Positions 8,310 to 15,764 of a DNA stretch of 64,000 nucleotides are shown here, piece by piece; the stretch's first letter is position 1, and the number at the start of each line of letters is the position of its first letter. The notes beneath the pieces are model-generated. The model did not search any database, was not told where the DNA came from, and worked only from the letters and a program-made list of their open reading frames with translations. A program made the translations under genes and the position numbers. The stretch is from Enterobacter asburiae (lineage in GTDB: Bacteria > Pseudomonadota > Gammaproteobacteria > Enterobacterales > Enterobacteriaceae): positions 1 to 64,000 of the forward strand of contig NZ_CP102247.1 of the NCBI RefSeq assembly GCF_024599655.1. Direction: 5' to 3'.

Positions 8310-10447
8310 CGGAAGCCAAACAAAGCCCTTACACGCCACGGGTGATTTCTGAAGGGGATATCCCGGTACACAAAAGTCTGGGTGAGGTTGCCCAGACGCG
8401 CCGCGTAGGTGTACCGCGCCCGATGCCGGGGATCGTGATTCTGATTCACGGCGTAAACGACGTGGGTGAGGCGTACCAGAATCAGGAAAAAGGCATTCTT
8501 GCGGGCCTGAGTAAACGTCTTAATCGTCAGGACTTTTACGCGCATGAATGGGGAGAGTACCGCATTACCCATCCTGGCCGTTCTCCTGTTATCCCATTCT
8601 ACTGGGGGTATAAGCCTGTTACGCATGAAGACTACCGGGCAGACCAGAAGCGGTACCGGGATGAAGTCGGAAAACTTTCTTCCGGTGCCCATCTGCCTTA
8701 TGACGCTTATCAGGAAGATAACGAGACGAACAAGGCCGCGCTGGGTAATGACGGTAAGGGTTCGTTTAAGTACCAGAATGACAACCTCAAGAATGGTCTT
8801 GATTCAAATTTTGCAAAAGGTGGCGGGACGTTCGCCAATGCGACTACCAACATTCCCGATATGCTGGGGCCAGGAGCGGGAGGTTTTGGCGTGGCAGCGG
8901 TGGGATTTGCATCACTGCATATGAACGACGGGGATTACACTCACCCCATTTATGAAAACCCGCACCGTATTTACCAGTTTTTTGCTGCGCAGCGTCTGGC
9001 TGATTTGATAATTCAGATCCGCCAGCAACAAGAGACGCGTGATGATGTGGTTAATATTGTCGCCCACAGCCAGGGCACGATTATTACCATGCTGGCAAAT
9101 ATGTTAGTCAAGCAGGCAGGTTATGAGTCGGTTAACTGCGTCATTCTGAATCATTCCCCTTATTCACTGGAGTCCCGCGTGGCTGAAAATATTCAGCCCG
9201 GATACCAACAGACGGATGCCGCCAGGCAGAAGACATTCAAAAAGTTCTGTAGCCTGATGCATACGCAGTGGAAAGGGGGAGGAAAATTATCTGAAGACGA
9301 ATTACTGGCCCTTGAAGCCTCCTGTACGCTGCGCAAACCTTCTGATAATCCGTTGCGGGCTGATGATCGCTATGGACGTAACAATAACGGTAAAGTGTAT
9401 AACTACTTCTGTCCAAATGATGGCGTTGTATCGCTGGAAAATGTGCAGGGATTTGGCTGGCGAGGGATCCCTCAGAAAATTGCAGATGGCATTCCTAACC
9501 TGTTCCAGCGAGTTTTTTATCAACACGGCGAAGTAGGGAAAGCACCTGACACTAAACCCTTTGAGTTGCCACAACGAAAAGAGGGGGATGCAAAATATTC
9601 GTTTCTCCCGAATGCCAGTTACCGCGCCCATGACGTAGTGGTAAACGGTGAAGAATTGCCGGAGCCCTTTATTTTCAAACTACAGGGTCAGGATAACCAT
9701 CCGGATAATGACCCTAAAACGAGTGACAAGCCGTATACGTATTATATCGACCCGGATAGCCCGGATGCCTACATATCGTATTCAGCTAAAGCCAGTGCTA
9801 TTAAGCGCACGGATTCTGCGATGTATATGCTTAATAGTTATCAGCGTATTAGCTGGAAGCCTGGGCACGTTTTAACACCAGATGAGCTGAATGTGGAAAG
9901 TAATGACCGGGAGCATACCGTTATTCACGGGGAAGTTACTGGTTCTAAAGATTATCCTGTGTTGTCCATTACCTGGATGAAAACCCGTGAAGAACTTGAA
10001 AAAGAATGGAAAAAAGCTGACCCGGTAAGCTACAGCCAGCATTCGTCAATTGTCATGAGCGAGTTCGCGCCATCGCACGCGATGGCGTTCGACCTTGCAA
10101 TTGGTCAGTGTAAGTCGTTTGACTACAAAGCAGGTAAATTCTGGGAAAGCCTGTTACACCGCGCTGACTGGCGTGACCCGCAGAATAATTATCAATTTGC
10201 GAAAAATTATTATAGAACCGGTCAACTTGACGACCAGAACACAAAACAATATATGAATAAACCCGATGAAGTGTTGCCGAAAGGCGATTTCGGTGTGGAA
10301 AACGATTATACAGGTATCCGGCCTCGTCCGCGTAATCTTATGGATATTGAGACAGGAACTGTCAGACCGGAAGATTTCCAGGAAATAAAACTGCTGCAAT
10401 GGGAAATGCCAAAGCCTAAGAGTGACAGCCAGTTAGCTAAAGGATAA
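8306..10447 (+). CDS. Tle3-like type VI lipase effector (alpha/beta hydrolase, DUF3274-type)
   Basis: A 713-residue predicted phospholipase delivered into rival cells. The alpha/beta-hydrolase core begins around GIVILIHGVND (residues ~37-47) and the nucleophile elbow is AHSQGT with Ser255. The large C-terminal region resembles the DUF3274 domain of Tle3 effectors. It has no signal peptide, as expected for VgrG-carried cargo. Translation is coupled to vgrG through the ATGA overlap, and two immunity-like genes and a PAAR gene follow, the standard effector-immunity layout. Tle3 membership is from recognition of motifs and context; enzymatic activity is inferred. Confidence 0.85.
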   Translation: MTEAKQSPYTPRVISEGDIPVHKSLGEVAQTRRVGVPRPMPGIVILIHGVNDVGEAYQNQEKGILAGLSKRLNRQDFYAHEWGEYRITHPGRSPVIPFYWGYKPVTHEDYRADQKRYRDEVGKLSSGAHLPYDAYQEDNETNKAALGNDGKGSFKYQNDNLKNGLDSNFAKGGGTFANATTNIPDMLGPGAGGFGVAAVGFASLHMNDGDYTHPIYENPHRIYQFFAAQRLADLIIQIRQQQETRDDVVNIVAHSQGTIITMLANMLVKQAGYESVNCVILNHSPYSLESRVAENIQPGYQQTDAARQKTFKKFCSLMHTQWKGGGKLSEDELLALEASCTLRKPSDNPLRADDRYGRNNNGKVYNYFCPNDGVVSLENVQGFGWRGIPQKIADGIPNLFQRVFYQHGEVGKAPDTKPFELPQRKEGDAKYSFLPNASYRAHDVVVNGEELPEPFIFKLQGQDNHPDNDPKTSDKPYTYYIDPDSPDAYISYSAKASAIKRTDSAMYMLNSYQRISWKPGHVLTPDELNVESNDREHTVIHGEVTGSKDYPVLSITWMKTREELEKEWKKADPVSYSQHSSIVMSEFAPSHAMAFDLAIGQCKSFDYKAGKFWESLLHRADWRDPQNNYQFAKNYYRTGQLDDQNTKQYMNKPDEVLPKGDFGVENDYTGIRPRPRNLMDIETGTVRPEDFQEIKLLQWEMPKPKSDSQLAKG

Positions 10448-10449
10448 AC

Positions 10450-11157
10450 ATGAAAGAATTGTGTGTAGGGATTATTACAACTGCTGTTTTATTTTCTGCG
10501 GCTTGTAAGGCTTCAGAACCGCCAACTCAGGTGGTTTATCGGTTTGACGATCACCGTTATCTGGAGCTGAAGGGTTGGGACTGCGAAGGTGAGCTCTGGT
10601 ATACGGATACAAAACAAGGCGTTCACTCGCAAATCGCCAGCCAGTTCTATCGAATTTTCACGAAAAGATTCGTACATCCTTCCGAACGTTATATTGCTAT
10701 TCCGTGGTGGGGAGAGGTAACTGGGGGATTTTCTGTGTCAAAAGATTATGGACAGACGTGGGAAAGAGGCGGTGCTTCTATGTCTCCAGGTGAGAATGAG
10801 CCAGATGGTAGTAATGCTCCTTACTACGATGATGTTCTTTCTTTCACCGTCGTTAACGATCAGGGATTTTTACAGACGAAACACAGGTTGTATATGTCGT
10901 CAAAGCCGTTCGATGACCCTCGTTTATTGCAGGGGGAGGCGGGGATTCAATATAAACTTGGCGATGGAACAAAAGGAGATATTAAACCCGGTTCTGGGGG
11001 GTGGGCTTGGGGAATGGTTTATATGACTAAGCAAGGGCTTAAAGGAACAGTTCAGGAACTTCAGTCCAACTGGCAGGATCAGCCGGACAAGGTGCCTGAA
11101 GTGAAGGGGTACACCGGTTGGGATCATATGCGTTGTGACATGGACGTGGGGAAATAA
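10450..11157 (+). CDS. Tli3-like type VI immunity protein, intact copy
   Basis: A 235-residue exported protein that probably neutralises the upstream lipase in the periplasm of the producing cell. The amino terminus (MKELCVGIITTAVLFSAAC) is a signal peptide with a weak lipobox, so it may be a lipoprotein. It starts 2 bp after the effector stop. The next gene is a close tandem duplicate that is broken, so this copy is likely the only working antidote. It resembles proteins annotated as the Tli3 immunity family (conserved YRFDDHRYLELKGWDCEG and GYTGWDHMRC segments). Confidence 0.8.
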   Translation: MKELCVGIITTAVLFSAACKASEPPTQVVYRFDDHRYLELKGWDCEGELWYTDTKQGVHSQIASQFYRIFTKRFVHPSERYIAIPWWGEVTGGFSVSKDYGQTWERGGASMSPGENEPDGSNAPYYDDVLSFTVVNDQGFLQTKHRLYMSSKPFDDPRLLQGEAGIQYKLGDGTKGDIKPGSGGWAWGMVYMTKQGLKGTVQELQSNWQDQPDKVPEVKGYTGWDHMRCDMDVGK

Positions 11158-11160
11158 CTC

Positions 11161-11892
11161 ATGAAAAGGTTATGTGTAGGGATTATTACTACTGCTGTTT
11201 TATTTGCGGCGGCTTGTAAGGCTTCAGAACCGCCAACACAGGTAGTTTATCGGTTTGATGATCATCGGTATCTGGAGCTGAAGGGTTGGGACTGTGAAGG
11301 GGAACTCTGGTATACGGACACAGAACGAGGGATTCATTCTCAGCCATTTTTCCAATTTTACCGGATATTCACTAAAAAGTTTGAACACCCATCCCAGCGC
11401 TATATTGCTGTTCCAAACTGGGAGGTGGATGGATTTATGGTTTCCAAAGATTATAGGCAAACCTGGAAGGCTGTAGTTTTTCTCCTTCGGGGAATGAACC
11501 GAATGGTGATAACCGAATGGTGATAACCGAATGGTGATAACCGATCGCCAGCGGAAGACGCAGTATCCTTCACCGTCGTTAATGATCAGGGTTTTTTACA
11601 GACCAAACACCGGCTGTATATGTCGTCAAAACCGTTTGATGATCCGCGAATTTTGCCGGGCGGGCCGGGGATTCAATATCGTTTAGACAATGGTGAAATG
11701 GATGAAATTACGCCAGATGCCCCAGGATGGTCCTGGGGGATGGTTTATTTTACGAAGGAAGGTTTACAGGGAAAGGTTATGCGCCGTGAGGCCAATTATC
11801 AGGACCTGCCCGACAAAGTGCCGGAAGTAAAAGGCTATACCGGCTGGGATCACATGCGCTGCGATATGGACGCAGGAAGGAAGAGAAACTGA
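11161..11892 (+). pseudogene. Tli3-like immunity gene, second copy, broken
   Basis: This tandem duplicate of the preceding gene begins normally (signal peptide MKRLCVGIITTAVLFAAAC) and matches copy 1 up to the QTW segment near codon 102. There it has 7 bp fewer than copy 1, and soon after it carries two extra 14-bp units (28 bp), which place stop codons in the path. The net change (+21) returns the last third (11620-11892, ending in GYTGWDHMRCDMD) to the original frame, but the middle is unreadable. The first part stops at 11521-11523. The C-terminal piece might be made alone from an internal ATG at 11620 but would not be exported. Confidence 0.85.
11497..11544 (+). repeat. Three-copy 14-bp tandem repeat in the broken immunity gene
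   Basis: Unit AACCGAATGGTGAT occurs at 11497-11510, 11511-11524 and 11525-11538, followed by a 6-bp partial unit. Copy 1 of the gene has the equivalent of a single unit. Fourteen is not a multiple of three, so each gain or loss changes frame, and the unit itself contains TGA and TAA in different frames. Confidence 0.95.
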
Positions 11893-12149
11893 TGAACGGC
11901 GTAATTCGACTGAATGACCCGCTGGTGAGCGGTGGAAAAGTGATAAAAGCGTCCGGCGCGGACTTTATGGGAAAACCTGTGGCCCTGAAAAACGATCTGG
12001 TTATGTGCCCTGAGCATAAAGGAACGTTCCCTATCAACGAATGTCACCCTACCTGGACAATGAACGGCCGTGGCGTGGTCGTGGATGGCTGTAAAGCGGC
12101 GTGCGGCTGTGCCATTCGCACCACGCTCCCCACTGCGGGGGCTGTTTGA
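11892..12149 (+). CDS. PAAR-domain spike tip protein
   Basis: An 85-residue single-domain PAAR protein that caps the VgrG spike and sharpens it. It shows the family pattern of short beta hairpins with metal-binding Cys/His (MCPEHKGTFPI, ECHPTW, DGCKAACGCAI). Its start overlaps the end of the broken immunity copy (TGATG) and its stop overlaps the next gene (TGATG), so it sits in a translationally coupled chain. It has no toxin extension. Confidence 0.9.
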   Translation: MNGVIRLNDPLVSGGKVIKASGADFMGKPVALKNDLVMCPEHKGTFPINECHPTWTMNGRGVVVDGCKAACGCAIRTTLPTAGAV

Positions 12150-13522
12150 TGAACTGGTGGTTATTCTCAAAACAGAATGAATTTGACGAGAAATATCCCT
12201 ATTTGTGGATATGTCTCTTATATGTGGTCGTCGTGGTTATCTGTCTGGCCGTCAGGGCTGTCACCTGGCCGGGTAATAAACATGTCGATCTCGATTTTCT
12301 TGCCCAGTCTGTGGTGATTCCGGTTGTTTTCCTGACGGGGTTCGTACAAGTGTTCTCTGCCGCGTATCACGGACTCAGGCACTACATGGAAACGCGGTTG
12401 CTGATTGCGGCCGAACAGGAGTACAAGGTTGTCAGCTACGCCAGGGGCAACATTACCCTGGCAGGCTGGTCCGTGCTGACTCCTCCAAAGACAACGAAGG
12501 AACTGGCGCTGAGTATGCTGAAACTTGAGGGGGAGTTTCCGCTGGCCGCTAAAATGCCGTTGAAAATCGAACTGGAAACATCCTTCGATTTCACGAGAGC
12601 CGGGCAGGCAATGATCAACGTTCTGGAACCGATGGCAGGAAAACTTTCTCAGTACCGGCAGATTGAAGCGCTTGTGTGGGTTCGCGGTGGGGACGAATCC
12701 TGTAGCGATGAACTCCGTCGTGTGCTCGAACGGTTAGCAATCTCTACTAAAAAAATCACCTTTTTGCCTGAATGTCCGGACTATACGCAAGTCACGGAAT
12801 GGATAAAGCAGACTAACGGGTATGTTGTCGAACGGCTGCTTATCTGTGTAGACCTTCATTCTGACGAAGAAGAGTCTAAACAGATGGAAAATGTTACTGC
12901 GCTTCTCTTCACGAATTACTACGTCAAAACAGAAGGAGAAAAACGGGTTTATCTTTATCAACCGATGACGGGGGTTACAGACGTTGAAACAACAGTACCT
13001 GTTTATCTGCGAGCGGAAGCTGTCAGTAAACCAAAAAAACTCTGGTATACCGGACTCTCTCGCACGGAGAAGTACCCGCTGCTGGAAGTGCTGGATGAGA
13101 AAAAGGCCGTAACGGACAGGCTGGATCTTGAAATGTCACTCGGTGAGCATTCTTCCGGGTACGTCTGGCTGATGCTGGCATTGGCATCAGATGCAGTGGT
13201 GTATGCGCAGGGTGATCAGCTGGTGGCCGCTTCCGAACAGAACAGGTTTTCAATGACGGCCCTGTCGTCCCGATTAACTCGCCAACCTGATTATCCCCAG
13301 CAGAAAAGATACACGACACCGTGGGAAGTTTGTGGGATCGCAGGGCTGATGTTCTTTTTGGGAATTATGATAACCATTGGCACTTTTGGTGATGGCGGTA
13401 AATCTATATCCGGCTGGTTTTTAATTATAATGGCTGTTCTATGCATAGTTATATTTTGTGGTATGGGAGCATTTTTCACCTGGTTTTATGGTGATAAAGC
13501 TCGTGAGCATATGGGAATGTAA
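12149..13522 (+). CDS. Unknown membrane protein of the vgrG island
   Basis: I do not recognise a named family. The product has 457 residues, with two N-terminal membrane segments (about residues 17-37 and 48-70), a soluble middle of roughly 320 residues, and two C-terminal membrane segments (about 393-415 and 425-450). The start is ATG 12149, overlapping the PAAR stop; an earlier in-frame codon at 12101 lies inside the PAAR gene and is rejected. Coupling to PAAR and position at the end of a vgrG-effector-immunity operon suggest a role with the effector, such as delivery, folding or protection, but no residue motif supports one choice. Confidence 0.75.
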   Translation: MNWWLFSKQNEFDEKYPYLWICLLYVVVVVICLAVRAVTWPGNKHVDLDFLAQSVVIPVVFLTGFVQVFSAAYHGLRHYMETRLLIAAEQEYKVVSYARGNITLAGWSVLTPPKTTKELALSMLKLEGEFPLAAKMPLKIELETSFDFTRAGQAMINVLEPMAGKLSQYRQIEALVWVRGGDESCSDELRRVLERLAISTKKITFLPECPDYTQVTEWIKQTNGYVVERLLICVDLHSDEEESKQMENVTALLFTNYYVKTEGEKRVYLYQPMTGVTDVETTVPVYLRAEAVSKPKKLWYTGLSRTEKYPLLEVLDEKKAVTDRLDLEMSLGEHSSGYVWLMLALASDAVVYAQGDQLVAASEQNRFSMTALSSRLTRQPDYPQQKRYTTPWEVCGIAGLMFFLGIMITIGTFGDGGKSISGWFLIIMAVLCIVIFCGMGAFFTWFYGDKAREHMGM

Positions 13523-13524
13523 CA

Positions 13525-13712
13525 ATGAATTTATTGCTCTGATTTTACCTTATAAAGCTGTTTTTTATTATAATGGTTTGGCTGTAGGCGTAATACTTGC
13601 GTTAATGGCAGCGTATGTTGATTTATCATTTGATTACAGAAAAAGAAAATACTGGTTTGCGCACAATAAATTAAAGACATTGAAGGATTCTCCGAAAACC
13701 TACCAGTTGTAA
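13525..13712 (+). pseudogene. Small membrane-protein fragment, probably frameshifted
   Basis: An ATG two bases after the previous stop opens a frame (MNLLL) that ends at once (TGA 13540-13542). A neighbouring frame then runs to 13712 encoding a membrane segment (YYNGLAVGVILALMAAYVDL) and a basic tail. Together they look like one ~60-residue protein interrupted near 13540. It could instead be a small gene with a non-ATG start. No family recognised. Confidence 0.35.
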
Positions 13713-13745
13713 CTGCTGGGCCACTATATTGCGCTGGCAGTCGGG

Positions 13746-13878
13746 TCTCAGACGCAGAAAGCGTAAATTCATACTTTTGACTGGAATCGCTACACTGAAT
13801 GTAACGATATATTTCATGGGAAGCATGTGACGTTAACTGGAGGTTTCGATGAAAGCTGCGCACCTGGTTTGCCTGCTC
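13746..13878 (+). repeat. Right copy of 133-bp direct repeat bounding the type VI island
   Basis: Partner of 5125-5257. This copy spans the upstream region and first 10 codons of the intact gene at 13849, with a good ribosome-binding site (CTGGAGG) and ATG, both lost in the left copy. The pair encloses 8.6 kb holding all of the vgrG-effector-immunity-PAAR genes. Confidence 0.9.
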
Positions 13879-14145
13879 GTTTGCCTGTTGTTCGCCGCGT
13901 TTGTCCACGCTCAGGAGAAGGACGATCCGGCGAAAGATGCCCAGATAAAACAGCAGGTCCTGAAGGATATTAAGAAAACCTGTACGCCACAGAAAAAGCA
14001 GAGCGATAAGGCCTGGCAGGAGATGATTTTGTCCTCCGAGGCCAATCAGCTGCTGATCAAAAATGCAATCACCGCCGTGAAGCGCGACAACCTGGACGCC
14101 TACTGGGCGGCGGTGGGTCAGGTGGATTGTCTGGAAGATTATTGA
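13849..14145 (+). CDS. Small exported protein of unknown function
   Basis: A 98-residue protein with a clear signal peptide (first ~22 residues, ending FVHA) and a mature charged, helical domain with two Cys (in KTCTPQ and VDCLED) that could form a disulfide in the periplasm. A CTGGAGG ribosome site precedes the ATG by five bases. Its 5' end and leader are duplicated in dead form on the other side of the type VI island, so it was probably present at this site before the island arrived. No family recognised. Confidence 0.75.
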   Translation: MKAAHLVCLLVCLLFAAFVHAQEKDDPAKDAQIKQQVLKDIKKTCTPQKKQSDKAWQEMILSSEANQLLIKNAITAVKRDNLDAYWAAVGQVDCLEDY

Positions 14146-14151
14146 ATGCTG

Positions 14152-14187
14152 CTTGCCGGGTGGCGGCTGCGCCTTACCCGGCCTACA
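14152..14187. repeat. REP-type palindromic element
   Basis: Sequence of the GCCGGGTGGCGGCTGCGCC type followed by TTACCCGGCC, a half of the usual enterobacterial REP/BIME unit. It lies between convergent genes, where it may protect or terminate transcripts. Confidence 0.8.
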
Positions 14188-14194
14188 CACACGT

Positions 14195-15145
14195 TTAACG
14201 CTTGCGTACGTCCGGAATGATGAGATCCCCACGCAGCACGTACGACCCCAGCATCTGCGTTTTCTCCGTCAGCCAGCTCACGATGCGCGCCGCCATCGCG
14301 TCCATGGAATATTCAATCGCCGGGATCACCGGAATGCCCGGCAGGTGCAGCGACCCGGCAAGGCTGAAGACCATGATGTCCTCTGGCACCGATTTGTTAA
14401 ACGCCTGCAGCTGCGGGATCACCCGCTGGGCTTCCTGCTCGTCCGCCACCAGCAGCGCGTTGAAATTCAGGGTGCTGGCGTTGTTAAGCAGCTCCTGCAG
14501 CGCAACGGATGAGGAGGTGGCGTCCATAAAGACCAGGCTGCGATTGAAGGGCAGGAAGTTTTTCTCCAGCGCATGCTTGTAGCCGAGCAGCACCTGGTCG
14601 GCAAAACCGCTGCCGTGCGGGTGGATCAGCGCAATCTGGCGACGCCCCTGGCTGGTGAGGTAGTTACAGGCGGTTTCGGCGGCAAAGGCGTGATCGAACT
14701 GGATGCTGTTAGAATTATCAGACTCCATGCAGTCCACCAGAATGACGTTGTCCATATCCACGTCCAGCGGGAAACGGGCGCCAATTACGAGGATATCATC
14801 ACAGAGCCCGCAGGAGAGTTCTTCAAGGGCGTGCATCACTTCCGCTTTGCTGTGCGCGAAGCGCAGCAGGAGATGTTTTTGATGCTGGCTGAGCTGTTTT
14901 TCCAGCGCGTAAAGATAACCGGTGGTCTGGTTAATGTTTTCCTGCGCGCAAATGACCCCGATACAGCCCGTCGACTGGCTCAGCAGCGACTGGGCAATCA
15001 CGTTAGGCCGGTAGTTCAGCTCATCCACCGCTTTCAGTACGGCCTGACGGCTGGCTTCCTTTACGCCACGCGACCCGCTCAACACTCGCGATACCGTGGC
15101 TTTAGATACCCCGGCAAGACGTGATACATCATTGATTGTCGACAT
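14195..15145 (-). CDS. LacI-family repressor of the adjacent beta-glucoside PTS operon
   Basis: A 316-residue repressor with the N-terminal LacI helix-turn-helix (INDVSRLAGVSKATVSRVL) and hinge, followed by the periplasmic-binding-protein-like sugar domain, full length for the family. It is transcribed away from a PTS/6-phospho-beta-glucosidase operon, and the intergenic region holds perfect LacI-type palindromes, so local control, and probably autoregulation, is the natural inference. AscG-like by overall look; the inducer is unknown, probably a phosphorylated or free beta-glucoside. Confidence 0.88.
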   Translation of the reverse strand: MSTINDVSRLAGVSKATVSRVLSGSRGVKEASRQAVLKAVDELNYRPNVIAQSLLSQSTGCIGVICAQENINQTTGYLYALEKQLSQHQKHLLLRFAHSKAEVMHALEELSCGLCDDILVIGARFPLDVDMDNVILVDCMESDNSNSIQFDHAFAAETACNYLTSQGRRQIALIHPHGSGFADQVLLGYKHALEKNFLPFNRSLVFMDATSSSVALQELLNNASTLNFNALLVADEQEAQRVIPQLQAFNKSVPEDIMVFSLAGSLHLPGIPVIPAIEYSMDAMAARIVSWLTEKTQMLGSYVLRGDLIIPDVRKR

Positions 15146-15234
15146 CTCTTTCCCCTGACAGGCTTACCTCGCGCCTGCAAATTCCATGACCGCTTCGGCT
15201 CACATTATAGCCAGAACGGAGTATATCCGTTTCC

Positions 15235-15258
15235 GTTTTCCATGGAAACCGATTTTCC
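15235..15258. promoter_or_regulatory. Candidate LacI-family operator pair near the repressor promoter
   Basis: A 12-bp perfect palindrome TTTCCATGGAAA (15237-15248) overlaps a second symmetric element GGAAACCGATTTTCC (15244-15258). Both resemble the stronger site at 15370-15383. They lie 90-110 bp upstream of the repressor start, consistent with autoregulation or looping. Confidence 0.55.
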
Positions 15259-15335
15259 GTTTCCACTCAAAATGATGTCAAAACAGCCAAATTATGTGAT
15301 GCACATCCGGTTAATTAGCCTCATAAGCAAGGGAT

Positions 15336-15390
15336 CTTGATGGGTATCACACTTCTGTCTTTTATGAATGGAAACCGGTTTCCGTATAAT
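15336..15390 (+). promoter_or_regulatory. PTS operon promoter with embedded operator
   Basis: A perfect 14-bp palindrome GGAAACCGGTTTCC (15370-15383) sits immediately before a consensus -10 box TATAAT (15385-15390), so bound repressor would block RNA polymerase. The -35 region is poor, suggesting an activator; CTTGA-N6-TCACA at 15336-15351 is a possible but imperfect CRP site. The operon's first ATG is about 50 bp downstream of the -10. Confidence 0.65.
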
Positions 15391-15438
15391 GTCCAATCAT
15401 CCTCGCAATAACTTTTTACATTTAGAGGATGGTTGTCG

Positions 15439-15753
15439 ATGTTCAAGATTATGCTGTGCTGCTCTGCCGGGATGTCCACCAGCCTGCTGGTCAGCAAAAT
15501 GGTCGATGTCGCGAAAGAGCGTGGTTTGCCGGTGAAGATTGATGCGTACGGTGTTTCCGAATTTGATACGCAGTTTCCGCAATACCAGGTTGTCCTTCTC
15601 GGACCGCAAGTGAAATACATGTTAAAGACACTCTCAGACAAGGCGGCGACGCAAGGCATTCCGGTACAGCCCATCGACATGATGGACTACGGCATGCAGC
15701 GTGGCGATAAGGTACTGGACTATGCTCTGTCGCTTATCGAAGCGGCACACTAA
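15439..15753 (+). CDS. PTS sugar-specific EIIB component, lactose/cellobiose family
   Basis: A 104-residue cytoplasmic phosphocarrier of the Lac/cellobiose PTS family. The phosphorylation Cys is in LCCSAGMSTS near the amino terminus. ATG 15439 is preferred over an upstream TTG at 15433 because AGAGGAT lies at the right distance. It opens the operon IIB-IIC-glucosidase-IIA, resembling the cel/chb sets. The substrate is likely cellobiose or another beta-glucoside, from the partner hydrolase. Confidence 0.92.
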   Translation: MFKIMLCCSAGMSTSLLVSKMVDVAKERGLPVKIDAYGVSEFDTQFPQYQVVLLGPQVKYMLKTLSDKAATQGIPVQPIDMMDYGMQRGDKVLDYALSLIEAAH

Positions 15754-15764
15754 AAGGTGTTCAC

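Noticed and set aside
11497..11544. Simple on/off phase variation of immunity copy 2 by the 14-bp repeat
   Set aside because: Reading one, two or three units by hand never restores the full frame because of the separate 7-bp loss; true switching is not supported by this allele alone.
15290..15320. TGTGATGCACATCC as a CRP site upstream of the PTS operon
   Set aside because: The second half does not match TCACA at the right spacing; the CTTGA-N6-TCACA at 15336 is a better, though still weak, candidate.
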